Below, piece by piece: positions 55,001-62,526 of a stretch of 64,000 nucleotides of DNA; within the stretch, counting starts at the first letter, position 1, and the number at the start of each line of letters is the position of its first letter. This stretch comes from Clostridia bacterium. GTDB lineage: Bacteria; Bacillota; Clostridia; Lachnospirales; Anaerotignaceae. The notes below the pieces were generated by a model. That model did no database searches, was not told the origin of the DNA, and saw only the letters and a list, made by a program, of their open reading frames with translations. The DNA lies in the NCBI GenBank assembly GCA_022651385.1, contig JALCQR010000007.1, forward strand, positions 62,001 to 126,000, in the 5' to 3' direction. Made by a program: the position numbers and the translations under genes.

Positions 55001-56362
55001 TTAAACAACTATATATGAAACAATCATATTGCATATAAACATAAATACTGCAGGTACAGAACACCTTTTAACGATGTCTGTAATTTCAAGTTCTGCCATA
55101 CCTGAAATTGCAATAACAACGCCTGCAACAGGTGACATACAACGACCTATTCCGGAAGAAAGCTGCATTGGCAAAGCTATTGTTTCTGTAGAAACACCCA
55201 TACTTGCTGTTACGTCAGGTACAAGTGGACCAAAAGCATACCATGAAGCATTACCAGAACCTAAAAGCATACCGGCAAATAAAGTGATTAATGACATTAA
55301 GGTCATTGTAATAAAAGGTGCACTTTTTACAGTTGCAAGACCATTTGATAAAATTGTAATACCGCCAAGAAGTTTAATTGCCTGAGCAAATACAGCGGCA
55401 CCAATCAAAATACTTACTACATTCGCGAATGACTCTCCCATGGCTTTAAGAATAACAACAAAGTCACTTGTAACACTTTTTTTGTCCTTGCGGCGTATTA
55501 ACTCAAGGAGAAATACAAAGCACATACCTATAAGATTTGCAGTTACAACATCAAGATTAATGCTTGGAATAAACGCAAAGATTGTAATAAGTACTAATGG
55601 AATAACCGGAAGAACAGCATATATTGTCGGACAATTTACATTTTCAACCTTTTCTGATTTTTCAATTGCTCCGCCTTCCTTAGCTGTCTTTTTATCCATG
55701 TGACGCAGATAAATCGGAAGAAATATTGCACATATTATGATTAGTGCAATTGCTGTTTTTGCCTGGTAGGTTAAAAAGTACTTCATAATTGGCATGCCAA
55801 CTACCTTTTCAGCTGCAAAAATCGCACTGGAATCATTTGGACCCCAGTCAACAAAGCCACACATAATCATAACCGTAGCTGCACTAAGTTTGCTTATTCC
55901 CAGTGATGTTAATATCGGGAAAGCAATAGCCATAAGAAGCATACCAAGACCAGCATGGCTTGTAATAACTAACTTAAGTAAAGTTCCTATTACAAATAAA
56001 AAGCTTAATACTACATAAGGATTTTTAATATTTGATAGAGGTTTTGTAGCTAAATAAGCTAATTTTGTGGAAGCTCCGATATGCGACATATAAACAGCAT
56101 ATCCGGTAACCATCATAAGTATTAAACCAACGCCTGAAACATTAGATTTAAACGCATTTGATGTAAAAGCAAATACATCAACTATTACATTACCCGTAGT
56201 ATTTTCACCCAATACGGATGTTCCTGTAAAAATAGAGAATCCCAATAACACAAGGATACCTGAAATCATAAATACAAATACAGAATTGTATTTTTTTATT
56301 ACAAGAGTTGCAACTACCGCAATAAATATAATTGTAGCAATTACAGAAAAAGCACTATTCAT
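55001..56362 (-). CDS. DcuC family anaerobic C4-dicarboxylate-type transporter
   Basis: This 453-residue integral membrane protein has about 12 hydrophobic segments and matches the DcuC/YfcC group. Characteristic segments are VLSFLFVIGTLLKLVITSHAGLGMLL, FVDWGPNDSSAIFAAE and LLGSGNASWYAFGPLVPDV. In E. coli, DcuC exports succinate anaerobically, but relatives move other carboxylates or amino acids. The pairing with a C-S lyase makes a sulfur-compound or carboxylate substrate possible. It is the first gene of the two-gene operon. A candidate promoter lies at 56515-56543. Confidence 0.88.
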   Translation of the reverse strand: MNSAFSVIATIIFIAVVATLVIKKYNSVFVFMISGILVLLGFSIFTGTSVLGENTTGNVIVDVFAFTSNAFKSNVSGVGLILMMVTGYAVYMSHIGASTKLAYLATKPLSNIKNPYVVLSFLFVIGTLLKLVITSHAGLGMLLMAIAFPILTSLGISKLSAATVMIMCGFVDWGPNDSSAIFAAEKVVGMPIMKYFLTYQAKTAIALIIICAIFLPIYLRHMDKKTAKEGGAIEKSEKVENVNCPTIYAVLPVIPLVLITIFAFIPSINLDVVTANLIGMCFVFLLELIRRKDKKSVTSDFVVILKAMGESFANVVSILIGAAVFAQAIKLLGGITILSNGLATVKSAPFITMTLMSLITLFAGMLLGSGNASWYAFGPLVPDVTASMGVSTETIALPMQLSSGIGRCMSPVAGVVIAISGMAELEITDIVKRCSVPAVFMFICNMIVSYIVV

Positions 56363-56443
56363 AATTCCCTCCTATATTCTGATATTATTAATTCATTTAG
56401 CTTTTGAAATACATTGTCGACATATATTTTGAAAAAGCGTTTC

Positions 56444-56543
56444 GATATACCTTATAATCCATATATTAGTATCTTAATTCACAAGAATTTATATAGCACA
56501 TATATGGTTTAGATGATATACCTTATATTTAGATTCTAAACAA
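56444..56543 (-). promoter_or_regulatory. dcuC-malY promoter and candidate MarR operators
   Basis: On the minus strand, -35 TTGTTT (56538-56543) and -10 TATATC (56515-56520) are 17 bases apart. The palindrome TTTAGATTCTAAA (56528-56540) overlaps the -35 and spacer. A 13-base direct repeat GATATACCTTATA occurs at 56444-56456 and 56515-56527. The palindrome and repeats are candidate binding sites for the neighbouring MarR protein. Confidence 0.5.
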
Positions 56544-56614
56544 CATGCATAAACTTGTCAAGAGATATTTATGCTGTTTTGAATTCATTTTTTTTGTGCA
56601 AATTGATGAAAAGC

Positions 56615-56668
56615 CAAAAAAAAATCAAATTTTATTTGCGAAAATATGCAACAAATAAAATTTGATTA
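56615..56668 (-). terminator. marR terminator
   Basis: AATCAAATTTTATTTG (56623-56638) pairs with CAAATAAAATTTGATT (56652-56667). On the minus strand a T run follows (56615-56622), so marR is transcribed separately from dcuC-malY. Confidence 0.88.
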
Positions 56669-56696
56669 TGGTATTCTTAGTAATATTAATGTTATT

Positions 56697-57215
56697 TTAA
56701 GTGCTTTGTTTTTTCATTTCCTTTTTTAATGCTTTCTTTTTCTTATCTCGCTCAAGCTGAATATTTCTTCTAATATTCAGCCAAGTTTCCAATACGCTGA
56801 AAGTAAGGTTTATATCATCTTGTGAAAACTGTTCACGAACCTTATCCATAGACTCACCAAAATGGATTTTATCATAAGCTCTATGTACACTGTCAAGCTC
56901 TTTACCTTTATCAGTTAAATATAGGTGATATTTGTTATCATTATCTTCAGATACTTCTCTATAAATCAATCCTTTTGATTCTAACTTTTTTAAGATTTGA
57001 GAAATAGCCCCTTTTGTCTTTACATATTCTTTGGCAAGCTCTGTAACTGTAGTACCAGAGTTATCAGCTATTCTTTTTAATGTATGAACCTCAACAGCAG
57101 TATATGTTTCACCTGTCCCATAGTCATGAGATATTTTAGAATTCATATAAATATTTGATATCTGATGCAATATATCAACAGCATCCACATCGGTGTAGGC
57201 TTTAATTTCTTTCAT
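56697..57215 (-). CDS. MarR family regulator
   Basis: This 172-residue winged-helix regulator has the MarR pattern: ALKRIADNSGTTVTELAKEYVKTKGAISQILKKLESKGLIYRE (about 48-95), followed by the beta wing HLYLTDKGKELDSVH. A long C-terminal helical dimerisation region and a Lys-rich tail follow. It is the gene immediately upstream of dcuC-malY on the same strand but has its own terminator. It is the natural candidate to bind the palindrome at 56528-56540. The ligand is unknown. Confidence 0.9.
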   Translation of the reverse strand: MKEIKAYTDVDAVDILHQISNIYMNSKISHDYGTGETYTAVEVHTLKRIADNSGTTVTELAKEYVKTKGAISQILKKLESKGLIYREVSEDNDNKYHLYLTDKGKELDSVHRAYDKIHFGESMDKVREQFSQDDINLTFSVLETWLNIRRNIQLERDKKKKALKKEMKKQST

Positions 57216-57239
57216 TATATATTTACCTCTTTCTGCAAT

Positions 57240-57999
57240 TCAATTGATAAATTGTTAAGCTTAATGCAGCACTTATTCAAATCTAAAGCAAGCATATCGC
57301 TGGGAGTTTTTAACTTGAATTTTTTTCTATATTAATAGTTTTAGCAAAGTCCTTGTCTATTTGGAATTTCTGCATGAGCTTTTGCCTTAGAATATTGAAT
57401 TATACCTGCATTATGTTTTCTTACCAAAAAAACATCCAATTATTCTGTTGAACTGGTAATCTGTTTTGTTGCCGAATTATGACATCCAATCTGACTCTTG
57501 TACTTAAATTAGCTTACATGGCTGGTTCTCACGGAGAGATAGAATAGTAATTTTCATGTTACGGCTTATCGTACTTTTTTGTATACTCTACTTATTTATC
57601 ATTGTTATCAATACTACCGTCTCAACGTGGCACGATACCTTCTGATTGATGTCAAGTTCTGTGCCCGTTTACGGAAACATATCCTGTCAAAACGGAAACA
57701 TGTCCACACCTCTGATATCGCGCATTCACAGTTGCAAGCAGATGCAAACTGTGACAAAATTGACATTCACATCAAGGTCTTGACCATTGAAGTCTATGGG
57801 AACAAGTCTGTATAAAGCCTTTGCTACCTATATAATGCAAGGCAATCTTACACTGCTGCTCCCTGCCGCTGTCTCGACAGTTGAGACAGTGAAAACCGCT
57901 CAACTTCTACACAATTCATCCGCTCTGAGCACGAATTTGCCATACACTCGCAGGGAGTTGAGTTGCCGGATTTCACCGTCTCGACCTGGAATCCGATCC
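57240..57999. other. island boundary region without a convincing gene
   Basis: Between marR and rhuM there are about 760 bases. The first part is AT-rich like the chromosome. From roughly 57470 onward G+C is visibly higher. Two open stretches (57579-57815 and 57787-58023) have no good ribosome site or recognisable product. A hairpin (TGTCTC..GAGACA near 57870-57890) is present. The change of composition marks the left border of the acquired segment. No integrase, tRNA or clear att repeat was found. Confidence 0.5.
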
Positions 58000-59043
58000 T
58001 TATTTCTTTGTGTTTTCTTCTAATTCCAGCATATACTTATCAAAATCAGACATGAACAATCTATCCTGGATGACACGGTATTTTTCAAATTCTGTCTCAG
58101 CATGAAGCTTTGCAATTTCTGCGGACACCTTACCCGCATCCTGTAAAATACCATAGTCAAACATTTCAATGAAGCTGTTGAGCCTCTTTTCCCAGTCCTG
58201 CATCGTAAGCGGGATATGGCGCAAGGTCATGTTTTCAGCAAAATCCAAATATGCCGTAACCATACGATTCAGCTGCTTCATTTCATCCTGACTCAAATAA
58301 TTCTTAGCAACCGTAACATCACTTTTCTTAATCTTTCCTTCCGGTGCATCTGCCCAGGTGGTTAATCCCATATGCTCTTTTGTGTGATCGGCTCTTTCCA
58401 CGATCAGCTCAGCCGCTGTATGCCCATGCACTGCGTAATGCATTTTATTCTGAACGGTCGCATAGAATCTTCTCGTCGTTGCAGAATTTTTGTCATAGTC
58501 AATGGCTGTCGCATACAGGTCAGTGATCTTCTGATAGAACTTTCTTTCGCTGGCACGGATCTCTCGGATGCGCTCTAACTGCTCGTCGAAATACTTCTCT
58601 GTCAGATACGTTCCGCGCTTCAGCCGTTCATCATCCATGACCCAGCCTTTGATGGTGTAGTCCTTGGCGATCTGGTTTACCCATTTACGAAACTGTACGG
58701 CACGCTCGGAATTGACCTTAAAACCTACAGCAATGATCATTTGAAGGTTATAGTGTTTGGTATCACGTGTCACCTGGCGAGACCCTTCCGTTTGAACTAT
58801 CCGGAAATTCCGGATAGTTGAATCTTCCTCAAGCTCTGAATCAGAATAAATCTTCTTGATATGCTCATTGATTGTACGAACATCCACATCGTACAAGGTG
58901 GCCATCATTTTCTGTGTCAGCCATATATTTTCATCCTCGTAGCGCATCTCTATGCTGTCCTGCTGATCACCTACAGAGGCAACATAGGTTAAGTATTCTG
59001 CTGCGCTGGAACGGATGGTTATTTCATCTTTTTTCTTTGCCAA
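58000..59043 (-). CDS. rhuM: RhuM family protein
   Basis: This 347-residue protein is of the RhuM family (COG3943), first named from a Salmonella pathogenicity island and often found inside or next to type I restriction-modification operons. The N-terminal region contains the conserved IWLTQKMMATLYDVDVRTINEHIKKIY helix-turn-helix and YNLQMIIAVGFKVNSERAVQFRKW. A helical middle and C-terminal region with HGHTAAELI follows. The start is TTG at 59043, behind an AAGGAGG site. It overlaps the end of the truncated hsdM. Biochemical role unknown. Confidence 0.9.
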   Translation of the reverse strand: MAKKKDEITIRSSAAEYLTYVASVGDQQDSIEMRYEDENIWLTQKMMATLYDVDVRTINEHIKKIYSDSELEEDSTIRNFRIVQTEGSRQVTRDTKHYNLQMIIAVGFKVNSERAVQFRKWVNQIAKDYTIKGWVMDDERLKRGTYLTEKYFDEQLERIREIRASERKFYQKITDLYATAIDYDKNSATTRRFYATVQNKMHYAVHGHTAAELIVERADHTKEHMGLTTWADAPEGKIKKSDVTVAKNYLSQDEMKQLNRMVTAYLDFAENMTLRHIPLTMQDWEKRLNSFIEMFDYGILQDAGKVSAEIAKLHAETEFEKYRVIQDRLFMSDFDKYMLELEENTKK

Positions 59044-59855
59044 ATGAAGTGCCTCCTTACCTTGTCATATGTCTCCGGATTGATTTCCTGATCAAACAGA
59101 TGAATAGCTACCTCTTTTCCATGCTTCTTTGCAAGCTCTAAAAGCCTGTTCTGTGCAACCGTTAGCATACCGCCGGTACCGCAAGCCCCATCCAAAATTG
59201 TAATGACCTTCCCGTCGTCAAAAATATCATCGCAGCCCTCGGCCAGCAGGATATTGACCATCGTCTTGATAATGTCACGTCCGGTGTAGTGATCACCGGC
59301 CTCAGCATTTTCAGAGAACTTCCTGATCAGCTCCTCAAAGATGTATCCCATCTTCACATTGTCAATGGTACGCGGATTCAGGTCGAGCTCCGAGAATGCC
59401 TTCACGACAGACAGGAGGCGATTATTCTTGTCCATCTTGTCGATCTGCTTACTGAAATCCAAACCCTTCTCTGCAGACAGGAGAATCTCCTGCACGTTCG
59501 AGGAAAAGCCCTGAATATAAGACTTGAAATTGGCGGCAAGGTGATCAGAGTCATTGCACAGCTCCTCCAGCGTATATTCGCTGGTGTTGTAGAACTGGAA
59601 CCCTGACACACGGTACATAGCCTTTGCCGGAAAGCTCGGATTTGCCTTAAACTGCGCCACGACCTTATCCTTTGTCGGAGCCAAAGCGCACTCAAACCTG
59701 CGGATGATCGTCATAGGAATGATGACATCCTTATATTTATCGCTCTGGTATGTGCCTCTCAGCTTGTTGGCAATAGACCAGATAAAGTTTACTTCTGTTG
59801 AAACATCGACCGGAGAATCATCCCACATCGCGTCGATTACTGTATTAGCTGCCAT
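59019..59855 (-). pseudogene. hsdM: type I restriction methylase HsdM, C-terminally collapsed
   Basis: The first 270 residues are a typical HsdM: the N-terminal helical domain (NFIWSIANKLRGTYQSDKYKDVIIPMTIIRRFECAL) and the start of the N6-adenine methylase domain (MGYIFEELIRKFSENAEAGDHYTGRDIIKTMV). SAM motif I is DGACGTGGML (about 224-233). Right after HLFDQEINPETY the frame passes into a short tail ending RRKKMK-like residues and stops inside the rhuM start. The catalytic NPPY/F motif and the C-terminal half are missing, so it should be inactive. The ATG at 59855 has GTGAGG upstream. No hsdS or hsdR is visible. Confidence 0.85.
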
Positions 59856-59919
59856 TTCTTTTTGCCTCACTTTGTCATTTTTATAATCGTATCAAATTGC
59901 CTGTCCCTAAAACCGGACA

Positions 59920-62526
59920 TTATTCGTCGAATAGTTCAGGCATATTATTGTGTACTGTCTTTGCTTCATCACGAACAGATGCTCGCTCGCACTGCAGCAA
60001 CGTTGGTAATACTTTCACACCTTCGTCTGTTCTGACAATGTACAAATCCTCATGCTTCTGTATATACGTCGCAGATTCTGGTGAGAAACCATTCTTCTGT
60101 AGCAAAATGCATATTTTATTTGTGGTTCCGTATTCCACATACTCATACCAGTCATTAGGTAAATAATCCCGATGATGGTATTTTTTGAGCTCTGTCGAAA
60201 ACCTCATGAAATAGTTCGACAGCCGGAAAAGGATAATATCATTTACATTGTTGAGCGTATCCTCGATCACCTTATTTCTGTGTTCATCCCCGTCGTCAAA
60301 CGGCTTTGATTCTCCATCTATGTATATGTTCTTCCCTTGCTTATACGAAATAGCCTGGTCGATCATATACTTGATTCCATTCCCGGTAAGCCACTGAGTC
60401 AGCAAGGTCGCGTAAAATCTAAGATTAGAATGCTTCCCGTCTTTATTAACGCGTCCCAACGTACTGCTCTCGTAGGTCTCCCAGTCGAACGCATCACAAA
60501 GTCCTTCGAGGAATTGAAGCGTAGGCTGAAACCCAACATAGCCATATATATTGACTTTCGGGTAATCAAGTCCGGCTTCGATAGCTGCAACGACTCTGTC
60601 CACCTGATCCACAGACACATTGATGTCGTCATCCGGCTCATTTTTCCTACCGGTGAACATTTCCTTTATCAGAACTGGGTCATTAGCAGTCATCTTTGAT
60701 TCAAATTCCCGGCGCACCCTACCTCGACGATCAAGCATAATTTCACGAAGCAGAATATTGGCGGCCTTCCGCATCAGAGAAAACTGTTCTATTGTTTGAT
60801 CACTGAGCTTCTCGAGCTTTGTTTTCCCTTTTCGTAAACACTCGAGAACATATTCCTTTTCTTTATCGCTGATAGAAACAATGGATAGTGTCTGCGGCTC
60901 CACGTCCTTTTTCAACAATGTCACGTAGTTTTCTGGCTTTGTCTTGTCATCATCTGCCAAGCAAACAAGAAATACATTCCCGTACAGGGTATATTGGATT
61001 CTTCCCACACGTCCAATCAGGTTCCGGAACTCAACTGCTGACATTGGATAAGAACCGTTTTTATGGTCGGTAATAAACAGATTGTCAGCCGGAAGATTCA
61101 CGCCCTCCAGCAATGTACTCGTACAAAAGATTGTATGAATACCACCGTCACGTTTCCTGAACAGTTCTTCTATTCGGAGCCTAATACTTGTAGGCAGATA
61201 CCCAACATGGTAAGCGACACCTTTTTCAACTGTGTCAGCAAGGAAATAATCCTCGTGTACCTGCTCTCGGATCTCTGCCGCCAGAGCAATTAAGTCCTTG
61301 TCTTTCAGCGGTTGCAGAGTATCAGCGTATTTCCGAGCGAAGCTCACGACTTTGGCCTTTGCATTACAATAAACCAGATTTTTCTTTCCTTCACCCAATT
61401 CAGAAATGAACGACCGGAAATCCCGATCATGTCCAAATGAATGTATTGAATGAAGCTCCTGTGTAAGGCCGTTGTAGTACCCAAGTTTTTGTTCCTGTAA
61501 ATCAATCAGGAACTTTTCCTGACTGACCGGCGTGAACAAGGATGTCATCTCCGACCTCTCTCCCTGAATTCCACTTGGAATCAGCTCTAGATAAATATCC
61601 GGATTAGGGATATGAGGAGATGCAAATATAACATGTGGACGGAGCTCTGACCGATTCAAAATACCAACAACCTGATAATAGAAAGCACTGCGGCCTTCTT
61701 TATCTGAAATATTCTGCGCCTCATCAACAAATAAATACTGAATTGGAATATCCTTAAAACCGATCAGCTGATACAGCATTCGTTCAGGAGTCATTACAAA
61801 TACATATTTATGTTCATTCTTTTCCTGAAGAATAGTTGCACCAGCAGAAGTGATTATTCTGTAATCATTCTCTCGGAGAAGGTCACCAAGATTATCTGCC
61901 ATCTCCTTGGAAACCTCATTTATCAACGCCTTTGTAGGCACAAGGATTGCAAAATTGCAATCCGGACTCTTCTTGATACGCTCTCTAATGAATGTCCTCA
62001 TCACGAAGGACTTACCCATAGAAGTCGGGCCAGAATAGCTGAAATAGCTATCCTTGGTCATATGGTCGTATACAGTCTTTTGAGATTTTAGGAAATAGCT
62101 ATTATCCTCCGATGGTATCCGCAGATAATCTCTGTTAATTTCATCAGACAAGCGATCAAAAATATTACCTTCTTTAAAGCCAGGAACACTATGCTGTAAG
62201 CCGAGGTAATTGCTCGCGCTTGACAGAACGGAACCCATCACATATTGAATGTCTTCATTCCCCGGATTCAATAAGTCTAAAAGCGTTATGATTTCCTGTG
62301 CCAAAGAGCGATGCTGCTCCGACTGCTCTGTGTTCACGGACTTCGAGAGCAAATCTGCAAATCTCAAAGCATCCTCTATCGGTACGTCCTTCGGTTCGAT
62401 ATCATCTATTTTGAATAAGCGAAGGAAATCGTTATGTAACAGTGCATCATAAATCTCATTTAGGTATTCATTCTTTTCAATGCCGTCAAATATAGCATGT
62501 CCAAGAGTGCTGGTGACGTCGTTCAT
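59920..62526 (-). CDS. DEAD/DEAH-type helicase, Hachiman HamB / AbpB-like
   Basis: This 868-residue superfamily 2 helicase has an N-terminal helical region (1-140), then RecA-like domain 1 with Walker A SGPTSMGKS (165-173), ILVPTKALINEV (motif Ia), DEAQ box FVDEAQNI (267-274) and FASPH as a motif III equivalent. RecA domain 2 contains LLEGVNLPAD and FRNLIGRVGRI (motif VI). A C-terminal domain of about 300 residues is unassigned. Its ATG directly abuts the stop of the DUF1837 gene, as expected for a HamA-HamB pair acting in anti-phage defence. DNA translocation or nuclease control is the family expectation. Confidence 0.75.
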   Translation of the reverse strand: MNDVTSTLGHAIFDGIEKNEYLNEIYDALLHNDFLRLFKIDDIEPKDVPIEDALRFADLLSKSVNTEQSEQHRSLAQEIITLLDLLNPGNEDIQYVMGSVLSSASNYLGLQHSVPGFKEGNIFDRLSDEINRDYLRIPSEDNSYFLKSQKTVYDHMTKDSYFSYSGPTSMGKSFVMRTFIRERIKKSPDCNFAILVPTKALINEVSKEMADNLGDLLRENDYRIITSAGATILQEKNEHKYVFVMTPERMLYQLIGFKDIPIQYLFVDEAQNISDKEGRSAFYYQVVGILNRSELRPHVIFASPHIPNPDIYLELIPSGIQGERSEMTSLFTPVSQEKFLIDLQEQKLGYYNGLTQELHSIHSFGHDRDFRSFISELGEGKKNLVYCNAKAKVVSFARKYADTLQPLKDKDLIALAAEIREQVHEDYFLADTVEKGVAYHVGYLPTSIRLRIEELFRKRDGGIHTIFCTSTLLEGVNLPADNLFITDHKNGSYPMSAVEFRNLIGRVGRIQYTLYGNVFLVCLADDDKTKPENYVTLLKKDVEPQTLSIVSISDKEKEYVLECLRKGKTKLEKLSDQTIEQFSLMRKAANILLREIMLDRRGRVRREFESKMTANDPVLIKEMFTGRKNEPDDDINVSVDQVDRVVAAIEAGLDYPKVNIYGYVGFQPTLQFLEGLCDAFDWETYESSTLGRVNKDGKHSNLRFYATLLTQWLTGNGIKYMIDQAISYKQGKNIYIDGESKPFDDGDEHRNKVIEDTLNNVNDIILFRLSNYFMRFSTELKKYHHRDYLPNDWYEYVEYGTTNKICILLQKNGFSPESATYIQKHEDLYIVRTDEGVKVLPTLLQCERASVRDEAKTVHNNMPELFDE

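Noticed and set aside
57579-57815. Open frame of 78 codons at the island border
   Set aside because: No ribosome binding site, no recognisable product, and a neighbouring overlapping frame of equal quality (57787-58023). Treated as noncoding.
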